Origin: Porticoccaceae bacterium
GTDB taxonomy: Bacteria; Pseudomonadota; Gammaproteobacteria; Pseudomonadales; Porticoccaceae
Assembly: GCA_029254005.1 (NCBI GenBank)
Contig: JAQWYJ010000091.1
Span: 1-36,433 of the forward strand
Reading direction: 5' to 3'
Length of the DNA stretch: 36,433 bases
Shown piece after piece: positions 22,650 through 30,007 of the stretch. The notes under the pieces are model-generated. The model was not told the DNA's origin. It did not search any database and saw only the letters and a program-made list of their open reading frames with translations. Position 1 is the stretch's first letter; each line of letters opens with the position of its first letter. The position numbers and the translations under genes were made by a program.

Positions 22650-23525
22650 GTGAGAAATTTAGTGATTTTGGGATTACTAAAAATTATCTCTTATTTGCCT
22701 TCACGAATTGCTCGGAGCAAGGGCAGAATTTGTGGCTGGTTTCTGTATAGTTTTAATGCGCGTCCTACCCAGATCACTCGCATCAACCTATCCCTGTGCT
22801 ATCCAAATCGTTGTCCATTAGAGTTAGAGAGCTTGTGTAAAAAACGTATGCTAGATCTTGGGAAAGCCATATTTGAAACGCCAAAGGTATGGCGAAAAGG
22901 TAATCCTTGGATAACTGACAAAGTAGTTTCTATAGAGGGACTAGATCTGTTCCAAGATTCCTTAAGAAAAGACTCGGGAACCATTTTAATTATCCCCCAC
23001 TTGGGTAATTGGGAGGTTCTGGGATTATGGGCCGGTCAGTTTAAGCCGATGACCTCTTTGTATGATCCGCCAAAAATGGTTGTTTTAGAAAATTGGATCA
23101 AGACATCTCGCCAACAGTCAGGAGCAACCTTAGTGCCGACAAATGTTCGGGGTGTCTCTGCACTTATAAAGGCCTTAAAGCGGGGCGAAATCTCTGGCAT
23201 TTTACCTGACCAACAGCCGCCGCCAGCCAGCGGCGACTTTACATCTTTTATGGGTGTTGAAACGCGGACTATGACCTTGATTTACAAATTACTGCAGCGC
23301 TCTGGTGCTGAGGCAATAATGTGCGCGGCATTGCGCGCTTCATCTGGATGGACATTACATTTTCTACCAGTAGATAAAGATGTATATAGCGCCGATCAGG
23401 CGGTAAGCTTGAGAGCGATGAACAATAGTGTCGCTGCAATGGTTGACTTAGCACCTGAACAGTATCAATGGGAATACAAGCGCTTTCGAGAGCGTCCGAA
23501 TGCAATGGGGTCTGTTTATGATTAG
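22650..23525 (+). CDS. LpxL/HtrB-family lipid A biosynthesis acyltransferase
   Basis: Inner-membrane acyltransferase of the LpxL/LpxM (HtrB) family, which adds secondary acyl chains to lipid A. The catalytic motif HLGNWE is at 117-122, and the downstream DQQPPP near 187 is the family's DQ.P block. The N-terminus (LVILGLLKIISYLP) is the short anchor. The upstream ATG at 22641 touches the AGGAG directly, so GTG at 22650, nine bases after that site, is chosen (291 residues). Pseudomonas also has such a gene a little beyond glyQ (PA0011). The exact acyl donor and position cannot be told. Confidence 0.88.
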   Translation: MRNLVILGLLKIISYLPSRIARSKGRICGWFLYSFNARPTQITRINLSLCYPNRCPLELESLCKKRMLDLGKAIFETPKVWRKGNPWITDKVVSIEGLDLFQDSLRKDSGTILIIPHLGNWEVLGLWAGQFKPMTSLYDPPKMVVLENWIKTSRQQSGATLVPTNVRGVSALIKALKRGEISGILPDQQPPPASGDFTSFMGVETRTMTLIYKLLQRSGAEAIMCAALRASSGWTLHFLPVDKDVYSADQAVSLRAMNNSVAAMVDLAPEQYQWEYKRFRERPNAMGSVYD

Positions 23526-23568
23526 TTATACGCAAATTAGTGTTATTTCAGCTTAATGAGTAGCATAA

Positions 23569-24138
23569 ATGTATAAACAGAAAATGCCAGTTGAACCAAT
23601 ATTTTGGCAACCTTTGTCGTCTTTTGAACCGGAACAATTGTCACATTTTTGGTACCAGTGGTTGTCTGATCGGGGCTCTTTGACGTCTCGTCTTGTTAAG
23701 GCAAGCGGTAATCGATTTTCTGTTAAAGTGCTGAGCCAGCGCGAGGATGTACCTCTAGCTACTGAAGCTCAAGCCTTAAATATCACAGTTCAAACACCGG
23801 TATTGGTCAGACAGGTTATTCTCTATGGAGACTATATCCCGTGGGTTTTTGCAAGAAGCATAATGCCAATGACTACTCTTACAGGACGAGTTGCAGAACT
23901 TAGAAATCTTGATAATCAACCATTAGGCGCTCGTTTATTCAGTGACTCCTCAATGTCAAGAGAGATGGTAGAAGTAGCCTATTCTAATGCTCAAGAACTT
24001 GCAGTGCCCACTGAGGTGAGTAATAGTGATACGCTGCTGTGGGGTCGAAGATCGGTATTTAGATTAGATCAAAAACCGCTGTTGGTTAGTGAGATATTTT
24101 TGTCAACGTTTGAGCCCAATGGAAGTGATAATATATGA
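23569..24138 (+). CDS. ubiC: Chorismate pyruvate-lyase
   Basis: UbiC converts chorismate to 4-hydroxybenzoate and pyruvate, the first step of ubiquinone synthesis. Arg81 (VLVRQVILYG) fits the active-site Arg76 of E. coli, and Glu175 (LLVSEIFL) fits Glu155. The LLWGRRS block near 157-162 is also conserved. The protein has 189 residues against 165. The next gene, 15 bases downstream, is ubiA, which uses 4-hydroxybenzoate, so the two form a pathway pair. Confidence 0.93.
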   Translation: MYKQKMPVEPIFWQPLSSFEPEQLSHFWYQWLSDRGSLTSRLVKASGNRFSVKVLSQREDVPLATEAQALNITVQTPVLVRQVILYGDYIPWVFARSIMPMTTLTGRVAELRNLDNQPLGARLFSDSSMSREMVEVAYSNAQELAVPTEVSNSDTLLWGRRSVFRLDQKPLLVSEIFLSTFEPNGSDNI

Positions 24139-24153
24139 CTAATACGGATACAT

Positions 24154-25038
24154 ATGCCTACATTTGGTGAGCCTAGAACCCTCTTAGTGTCTAATCCTTG
24201 GTTGCGCTTGGTTCGCATGGACCGGCCGATTGGGGTCTATCTCTTGATGTGGCCTACTCTTTGGGCCCTATGGTTTGCTGGGTCAGGCGTTCCGGCTTGG
24301 GACAATTTGGTGATCTTTATCATCGGCCTTTTAGTGATGCGGGCAGCTGGCTGCGTGATCAATGATTATGCAGATCGTCATATCGATGGTTTGGTAGAGC
24401 GGACTAAAACTAGGCCATTACCCTCAGGAGAGATAGCGCCAAATCATGCTCTTTGGCTATTTTTTGGTTTGTTGTTGGTTGCATTGATATTGGTATTGAT
24501 GACCAATCCATTAACCATAGCACTATCCTTTGGCGGTCTTGCTATCACCGCTATTTACCCATTTATGAAGCGCTTCACTAATTTACCACAAATTGGTTTA
24601 GGTGTCGCTTGGGCGTGGGTAGTGCCTATGGCATTTGCTGCTGAACGTACTGAATTACCCTCTGAGTTATGGATTATTTGTGCTGCTATTATCACCTGGA
24701 CTATTGCTTTTGATACTTATTATGCAATGGTTGACCGCGAAGATGATCTTCAGGTCGGTGTAAAGTCTACAGCAATCCTATTTGGACAATTTGATCGTTA
24801 TATTATTGCGTCGTTACAGTTGGTCAGTTTAGGTTTGATGGCTTTGGTTGGGCTTGAGTTTGACCGTGGTGGTGTATATTTTTTTGGCTTACTCGTTGCT
24901 GGTGGTCTTTTTGTAGGTCAGTATCACACAACGGCATTACGAGACCCAACGGCCTGTTTTGCCGCCTTTTTAAATAACCATCGCGTGGGGATGGTCATTT
25001 TTGCTGGAATTTTTTTAGATTATGCGATGTTTCCTTAA
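24154..25038 (+). CDS. ubiA: 4-hydroxybenzoate octaprenyltransferase
   Basis: UbiA is the membrane prenyltransferase that joins a polyprenyl chain to 4-hydroxybenzoate. The two Asp-rich Mg-diphosphate motifs are NDYADRHID (70-78) and DREDD (194-198). RMDRPIGVYLLMWPTLWALW and KTRPLPSGEI are family blocks. About eight hydrophobic segments fit the all-helical fold, and 294 residues is usual (290 in E. coli). The ATG at 24154 follows ubiC closely. It converges with the DUF938 gene across 21 bases. Confidence 0.96.
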   Translation: MPTFGEPRTLLVSNPWLRLVRMDRPIGVYLLMWPTLWALWFAGSGVPAWDNLVIFIIGLLVMRAAGCVINDYADRHIDGLVERTKTRPLPSGEIAPNHALWLFFGLLLVALILVLMTNPLTIALSFGGLAITAIYPFMKRFTNLPQIGLGVAWAWVVPMAFAAERTELPSELWIICAAIITWTIAFDTYYAMVDREDDLQVGVKSTAILFGQFDRYIIASLQLVSLGLMALVGLEFDRGGVYFFGLLVAGGLFVGQYHTTALRDPTACFAAFLNNHRVGMVIFAGIFLDYAMFP

Positions 25039-25059
25039 CGGATACAGAACTGTAATTTG

Positions 25060-25653
25060 TCACCGTTTCTCCCACACCAGTAGCTGATTGTTTGCGGGCA
25101 TAGTGTTGTCTTTTAGCAAATACATGTCCTGTGACTTGGCCAGTTGATCTAGATCGTCAAATTCTCGAATACCCTGTGCAGGATTAGTTTTTTTTAGGTG
25201 ATAATTAAAATCTACATTGCTTTGAGGTGTTATCACACCGTTGTATTGCATAGGGCCATATAAAAAAAATAGTCCACCGGTAGCCAATAACTCTGAGGCT
25301 CCGCGAAACATACATAGTACGTCTGGCCACGCCATAATGTGAGCGGTATTAGAAGAGAAAACGGCGTCAACTGTTATTGTTGGCCATATATCTTTAGCGA
25401 CATCCAACGCGATAGGCGGCTTAACATTCTCCAAGCCACTTTCCTCTATCCACTGGTTAATACCGATATGATTGTCTTTTCTGTCACTGGTATACCATTG
25501 TAAGTGTGGTAATTTTTCGGCAAACCACACTGCGTGCTGACCAGTGCCACTACCGATTTCAAAGACGTTTTTAGCCTTGGACAGCAGGGTTTTGAGAACA
25601 GATTCAATGGCCTCTCGGTTGTTTTCGCAAGCTGCAGAGAAGGGCTTGACCAT
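25060..25653 (-). CDS. DUF938 family SAM-dependent methyltransferase-like protein
   Basis: Small protein (197 residues) of the DUF938 family (related to human METTL26), with a class I methyltransferase fold. The SAM-binding loop is FEIGSGTGQHAVWFAEKLP, followed by the acidic strand end at TSDRK. The conserved FSSNTAHIMAWPDVLCMF and FFLYGPMQYNG blocks are present. The opening PFSAACENNREAI is also typical. AGGAG precedes the ATG at 25651-25653 by six bases. The substrate is unknown. It lies 18 bases after yaaA and may share its transcript. Confidence 0.88.
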   Translation of the reverse strand: MVKPFSAACENNREAIESVLKTLLSKAKNVFEIGSGTGQHAVWFAEKLPHLQWYTSDRKDNHIGINQWIEESGLENVKPPIALDVAKDIWPTITVDAVFSSNTAHIMAWPDVLCMFRGASELLATGGLFFLYGPMQYNGVITPQSNVDFNYHLKKTNPAQGIREFDDLDQLAKSQDMYLLKDNTMPANNQLLVWEKR

Positions 25654-25671
25654 CTTTAGCTCCTATTAGCA

Positions 25672-26436
25672 TTAATCCCGGGTGAAGACCCATTTGTCTG
25701 TATCACTTAAGGCTGAATTAAAAATATAATCATTGTTGTCAAAGCCTTTTAAATCTTCGACATTAGTTATTCTGTTTTTAATAATAAAGGCAGCCATTGA
25801 GCCTCTCGCTTTTTTGGCAAAAAAGCTGATTGTTTTATACGTGCCGTTTTTGTTGTCCATGAAAATGGGCGTAACAATTCTGCAGGAAAGAGTTTTTTCT
25901 TTGGTGGCTTTAAAATACTCATTAGAAGCTAAGTTAACGAGTACCGGATTGGACCCTGTCAAAAGCGAATTTAAGTGCTGGTTAATAATGCCATCCCAAA
26001 AATGATAAAGATCCTTGCCTCGAGGATTTACAAGCTTAGTACCCATTTCAAGTCTATAGGGTTGCATTAGATCCAACGGTCGCAGAACACCATAGAGGCC
26101 AGAGAGAATACATAAATTGTTTTGGGCCCACTCTAACTCGGCTTGAGTCATGCTGCCAGCATCAAGACCCTGATAAACATCACCTTTAAAAGCGAGAACA
26201 GCTTGTTTCGCATTTTCTGCGTTAAATGGTGTGTGCCATTCTTGGAAGCGTTCATAATTGAGAGCTCCTAATTTATCGCTAAGCCCCATTAATGCGCAGA
26301 CATCTTGGGGTGAGAGGTTTTTGAGACCCTTGTGTAGCTCCTTAGCGTGCTCTATAAGCGCTGGTTGCGTAAAAGGTTGGGCGGTTTGTGTGCCACTGTA
26401 ATCGAGCTTTTTAGCTGGGGAAATGACTGTTAGCAT
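25672..26436 (-). CDS. yaaA: Peroxide stress protein YaaA
   Basis: YaaA (DUF328) lowers free intracellular iron during peroxide stress and, in E. coli, is induced by OxyR. The family opening MLTVISPAKKLDY and the blocks NAENAKQAVLAFKGDVYQGLDA, ILSGLYGVLRPLDLMQPYRLEMG and ISFFAKKARG are clear. At 254 residues it matches E. coli (258). No OxyR-like site could be recognised upstream. It is the first gene of a likely two-gene minus-strand unit with the DUF938 gene. Confidence 0.95.
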   Translation of the reverse strand: MLTVISPAKKLDYSGTQTAQPFTQPALIEHAKELHKGLKNLSPQDVCALMGLSDKLGALNYERFQEWHTPFNAENAKQAVLAFKGDVYQGLDAGSMTQAELEWAQNNLCILSGLYGVLRPLDLMQPYRLEMGTKLVNPRGKDLYHFWDGIINQHLNSLLTGSNPVLVNLASNEYFKATKEKTLSCRIVTPIFMDNKNGTYKTISFFAKKARGSMAAFIIKNRITNVEDLKGFDNNDYIFNSALSDTDKWVFTRD

Positions 26437-26603
26437 GATTATTGCCTCAAAAAATCATAATTTTGACATCTTTATTATACTAACATTTATTTACGCTGGA
26501 CCATTGGCTTGCGGAATATAAATATTTTCGTAGCAAAAAGATTATCCGTTTTTAACGGTTACGTTGGTCCTATAAATTCAACTACTAAAATACCGCGATA
26601 ATA

Positions 26604-26933
26604 GTGAACAGCCAGAATATATTGTTATGCAATCTAAAAAGTGTTCATGTAAATAGTCTAGCTGTCGATTTAGCTTTTATGAAGAACATTATAAATAAAT
26701 CTAACAATCAGCAGTCTCCGTGCCAGGTATGTCGCAAGATTAGGGTCTTAGTAGTTCTTATAATGCTAGCCATTGGTGTTTTGGCAGCGAGAGGGTATTT
26801 GCCTTTTATAAAAAATATTGACCTGACTGCAGTCGCAGCAGATCTGGTTGGCATTGGATTGGTAATTACTATAGTGTGGAAGATCTATTTGGAGTATTGG
26901 AAACCAAAATATGGTGGAACCACTGATCAATAA
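26604..26933 (+). CDS. Small hypothetical membrane protein
   Basis: Not recognised. The frame gives 109 residues from a GTG at 26604; a shorter form of 84 residues from the ATG at 26679 is more protein-like, starting MKNIINKSNN. It has a CQVC pair, then two hydrophobic stretches (LVVLIMLAIGVLAARG and VGIGLVITIVWKIYLEYW), suggesting two membrane helices and a short polar tail. Neither start has a clear ribosome-binding site. Its end overlaps the next gene by 23 bases, which suggests coupled translation. Confidence 0.55.
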   Translation: MNSQNILLCNLKSVHVNSLAVDLAFMKNIINKSNNQQSPCQVCRKIRVLVVLIMLAIGVLAARGYLPFIKNIDLTAVAADLVGIGLVITIVWKIYLEYWKPKYGGTTDQ

Positions 26934-27150
26934 CAGCTGTTTTCAATGTAAGTTTTTTAATATAACCCATGATCGACGCAGACCTTATGGATGTTCCTCG
27001 ATGGGATTTAAGTCAAAAACTCTACCTTCACAGCAAGTGATTGCACTTCAAGGGCACGCTTGTTTGGCTTTTAATCCGAAGGCATCGTCATCGACGGGTA
27101 TGCCTCTAAAGCCTGAACCGCAGACTCACTTGGTAAATCTTCATCTCTAA
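26911..27150 (+). CDS. Small four-cysteine protein, unknown function
   Basis: A 79-residue protein with a compact conserved-looking core: CFQCKFF, then HDRRRPYGC, GFKSKTLPSQQV and a last Cys in HACLAF. The four cysteines at 10, 13, 28 and 51 suggest a bound metal. The pattern resembles a widespread family of short proteins in proteobacteria (C..CK.F...W...P.GC...GFK...PS..V...SG..C..F), recalled from knowledge and not checked. The tail after residue 55 seems unstructured and runs 80 bases into the convergent lipoprotein gene. Confidence 0.65.
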   Translation: MVEPLINNSCFQCKFFNITHDRRRPYGCSSMGFKSKTLPSQQVIALQGHACLAFNPKASSSTGMPLKPEPQTHLVNLHL

Positions 27151-27679
27151 CTAACATAAATGGTCGGGTGACGCTCTTAATGTGTCTACATGCATATGCG
27201 CCATTGTAGGTGTATATGGTGCATTTTAAATCTTCGTTATTATCCCGTTGGGTGAGGGTCCAAACATTGACCGGCTCTATAGTTGGAAACACGTTTGGAT
27301 TTAGCGCTGGACCAACGCATCCAGGAATAATAATAGATTGAACCTCTTCCAGAGTGGCCATGCGCCATGCGAGGCCGGAAATTTCAGTCAACTCCGCAGT
27401 ATATTCTATTGCTTCGTCCCAGCTGAGCCTAAAAGGTTCCCCGGCGCAGGTCTGTTTTTCAAAATAAGACCCAGCAGGGCATCGATACCATGTAATGCCA
27501 GTGGCTAAATCAGTTGCGGCACCTTTTTCGCCATAGGTAAATCGATCTAAGTTGCCTTGGGCTACTGTGGCATCGCAAGTGGGTTTAATTTCATAGCGAT
27601 CGTTGCATCCGCTGATAAGTAAACAACAGATAATTATTGATGCTAGGATTTTTGCCCGAGACAATATTAATCGAGACAT
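27071..27679 (-). CDS. Putative lipoprotein, DUF1566-like
   Basis: A 202-residue secreted lipoprotein from the ATG at 27677-27679. The signal peptide has a basic start, a hydrophobic core and the lipobox ISGC with Cys25 as lipidation site. The mature part has several more cysteines and the sequence ATDLATGITWYRC, LSWDEAIEYT, WRMATLEEVQSI, which resembles the DUF1566 (Lcl C-terminal) fold. An open frame upstream to 27724 adds 15 residues but would spoil the signal peptide. A candidate sigma28-like site lies 123-150 bases upstream. Its location beside motA may mean a flagellar link, which is inference. Confidence 0.7.
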   Translation of the reverse strand: MSRLILSRAKILASIIICCLLISGCNDRYEIKPTCDATVAQGNLDRFTYGEKGAATDLATGITWYRCPAGSYFEKQTCAGEPFRLSWDEAIEYTAELTEISGLAWRMATLEEVQSIIIPGCVGPALNPNVFPTIEPVNVWTLTQRDNNEDLKCTIYTYNGAYACRHIKSVTRPFMLVRDEDLPSESAVQALEAYPSMTMPSD

Positions 27680-27756
27680 TACTGCCAAACAATTAATATA
27701 CCCAAGAGGATTTATTTCATTCATTCCAATACCACTCGTTTACGCGCTTAAATTTA

Positions 27757-28032
27757 ATGGGGCAAATGTCATTAGCATTTTATTCTGCCCTTATCGAATC
27801 TATATCGGCAACAGAACCAAAAGTTTTGATATTTGAGCACTTAATGTGCCTTAGAACGATCTTTTTTATGGCAAAAGCGTTAACTGCAAAAGCAATTAAA
27901 TTAATAGCTCAAAGTGCCGATGTCTACTTTATAGGAACCACAGGTTCTTATCTAGCGGGTGCCGAAGTTGCGCCTGAGCACAGGGTAACCTTTTGGATGC
28001 CTTTATTAAAACACTTTGGAGCTAGCGGATAA
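27757..28032 (+). CDS. Hypothetical 91-residue protein upstream of motA
   Basis: Not recognised. This frame runs from ATG 27757 and stops four bases before motA, a spacing expected for an operon partner. The residues are moderately hydrophobic (LIFEHLMCLRTIFFMAKAL, VYFIGTTGSYLAGAEV), with no clear domain. It could be a real small gene, a degraded remnant, or chance. A shared 13-base element on the opposite strand (27802-27814) lies within it. Confidence 0.35.
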   Translation: MGQMSLAFYSALIESISATEPKVLIFEHLMCLRTIFFMAKALTAKAIKLIAQSADVYFIGTTGSYLAGAEVAPEHRVTFWMPLLKHFGASG

Positions 28033-28036
28033 TTAA

Positions 28037-28804
28037 ATGGATATTGCAACAATTGTAGGGCTGCTGGGTGCTTTTGGCTTTATCAGTATAGCGGTTGAGG
28101 ATCCGGGTGCACTATGGGATTCTAGCTCTGCTGCACTGGTATTTGGTGCTGCGGTCATGGTTACGGTAATGCGCTCCAAACTCTCAGATGCTTTGGGGTT
28201 GCCAATGGTAATAGGGAAGGTGTTTTCTAATAAAGTAGAAGAACCTGAAGAGTTAATTGATCAGCTATTTGAGTTAGCTACCATTGCCCGAAAAGAAGGC
28301 ATGATTGCCTTGGAGAGAGTTGAAATTAAGAACCGATTTCTAAGTAAAGGAGTCACGGCTCTAGTTGATGGAACCAAAGCCGAGCTAATTAAAGAATCTC
28401 TGGAGCGCGAAAAAGAAAAGACTGCTGCCCGACATGAAACTGGCGCTGATATGTTAAGTGCCGCGGCTGAACTGGCCCCAGGTATGGGCATGATTGGCAC
28501 GCTTATTGGTTTGGTGAATCTGTTAGCTAACCTTGCAGATCCGTCTGGGATTGGTCCGGCCATGGCACTTGCCCTACTAACCACGTTGTATGGATCCGTG
28601 ATGGCTAACGTATTTTTTATTCCTATGGGAATGAAATTAGAGGGCTATGCGAAACTTGAAGAAAGCAATAATGATTTGATTATTATTGGCATTATGTTTA
28701 TTAAAAATGGCACTAACCCTCGCCTAATGGAGGATATCTTAGCACCCTACATAGCACCAAAAAGAAAAGCTAAACGAGATGCTGCCGCTGATGCTGCAAC
28801 TTAG
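28037..28804 (+). CDS. motA: Flagellar motor stator protein MotA/PomA
   Basis: MotA-type stator subunit, which forms a pentamer around two B subunits and drives the flagellar rotor with ion flow. It starts MDIATIVGLLGAFGFIS, like Vibrio PomA (MDLATLLGLIGGF). It keeps LAPGMGMIGTLIGLVNLL, IGPAMALALLTTLYGSVMAN and the C-terminal GTNPRLMEDILAPYI. The 255 residues is the PomA length. Cytoplasmic charged residues for the rotor lie between about 65 and 140. Similarity to PomA hints at sodium coupling, which is inference. Two B-type genes follow. Confidence 0.93.
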   Translation: MDIATIVGLLGAFGFISIAVEDPGALWDSSSAALVFGAAVMVTVMRSKLSDALGLPMVIGKVFSNKVEEPEELIDQLFELATIARKEGMIALERVEIKNRFLSKGVTALVDGTKAELIKESLEREKEKTAARHETGADMLSAAAELAPGMGMIGTLIGLVNLLANLADPSGIGPAMALALLTTLYGSVMANVFFIPMGMKLEGYAKLEESNNDLIIIGIMFIKNGTNPRLMEDILAPYIAPKRKAKRDAAADAAT

Positions 28805-28873
28805 CTTTTATTATAGTCATAACAGACTTATTCCTTATTCATCTATTACTTTTCATCGACGAGGAGAATAGTT

Positions 28874-30007
28874 ATTCCCGAAGCTGCTCAACAGGAAGGC
28901 GTTAAGCCAATAAAGTGCCCAAAATGTAAGCCAGTTGCACCTATGTGGATGGCAACGTTTGCAGACATGGCGATTTTATTGATGGCGTTCTTTGCGCTGC
29001 TTTATTCTTTTACTGAAATCAACATTATGTTGCAGTCAAATTTTGCGGCATCCATCCGTGCAGCGTTTGGTGTTGATCGCAAAGTTGTTGTCGATAATAT
29101 TCCTACAGCAACGAGTATGTTGGATGAACGTTTTGCTGCCGTTATTGCTAAGGGAACACCTTTGTCTGCCCCATTCAAAGATTCAGATGATACTCTCAGA
29201 AAATATCGAAAGCGTTACACGTTGAGTGATATAGGCGATTTTAGCATCGAATCTGATTTTCGTCGTTTGACTGACACTCTCTCTGAGGCTATGGAAAAAG
29301 GGGATGCTTTAATACGTATAGAAGACGAGCAAATTGTCGTGGAGCTTCAGTCGCTATTTACTAGCGGTGGGTCAGGTGAGCCCGATGATGGCCTCCGTAA
29401 AGGCGCTAGAGTGAGGCAAAGTACTATTGATATTGCTGCAAAAGTACTAAGTATTACCTCACAGATAGGTACAGAGGTTGAGCTGAGATCACAAGATCTT
29501 CGTGCTCTACAGGCTGCCAAAGAACGTGAAAAACAGCAACTTAAAGATCAGTATGATGCAGTTATCGAAGCCTTTGAGGATGAAATTAGCAAAGGAACCT
29601 TAAAAGCGGTATTGCAAGAAGATAGGCTCTCTGTGCGATTGGCAAGTCAAGACTCTTTTATTTCAGGCAGAGCTGAGTTGACAGCCCAAGCAAAAGATCT
29701 AGTTGGCAGGCTGGCGAAAACCCTATCAACTGCGAAAGGAAAAATTAGAGTTGAAGGTCATACGGACAATATCCCGGTGATGTTTAGCCAGAGTTTTAAG
29801 TCCAATTGGGATCTATCAACTGCACGTGCTTCATCTGTAGCAGCGGCAATGATCGAGGGCTCCTTTATAAGGCAGGGACGGTTAAAAATAGCTGGTTTTG
29901 CAGATTCTAAACCTATAGGCAGTAATGCGACTCGGTTAGGCCGAGCAATGAATCGTCGTATTGAAATTATTGTAACTGCCGCCACTGCAGAAGAGGCAAA
30001 ACAGTGA
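28874..30007 (+). CDS. motB: Flagellar motor protein MotB/PomB, first copy, probable ATT start
   Basis: MotB-type stator subunit with one membrane helix and a C-terminal OmpA-like peptidoglycan-binding domain (RVEGHTDNIPV, SNWDLSTARA, MNRRIEI). The ion-binding Asp is Asp31 in ATFADMAILLMAFF. The first in-frame ATG (28943) would drop the conserved pre-helix segment with Cys15 and Cys18. The frame continues upstream to ATT 28874, with GAGGAG seven bases before it and no other start codon. That start puts Cys15, Cys18 and Asp31 at the same positions as in the second copy. The 377 residues exceed typical PomB (about 316) through an additional periplasmic segment. Its TGA overlaps the next GTG. 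Confidence 0.9.
   Translation: MPEAAQQEGVKPIKCPKCKPVAPMWMATFADMAILLMAFFALLYSFTEINIMLQSNFAASIRAAFGVDRKVVVDNIPTATSMLDERFAAVIAKGTPLSAPFKDSDDTLRKYRKRYTLSDIGDFSIESDFRRLTDTLSEAMEKGDALIRIEDEQIVVELQSLFTSGGSGEPDDGLRKGARVRQSTIDIAAKVLSITSQIGTEVELRSQDLRALQAAKEREKQQLKDQYDAVIEAFEDEISKGTLKAVLQEDRLSVRLASQDSFISGRAELTAQAKDLVGRLAKTLSTAKGKIRVEGHTDNIPVMFSQSFKSNWDLSTARASSVAAAMIEGSFIRQGRLKIAGFADSKPIGSNATRLGRAMNRRIEIIVTAATAEEAKQ

Noticed and set aside
27802-27828. Sigma28 promoter for the lipoprotein gene
   Set aside because: The -10 is good, but the best -35 needs a 10-base spacer, and the leader would be about 115 bases; kept as a possibility in the findings only.
28943-28945. ATG as the start of the first motB copy
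   Set aside because: It lies inside the conserved segment before the membrane helix and has no ribosome-binding site.
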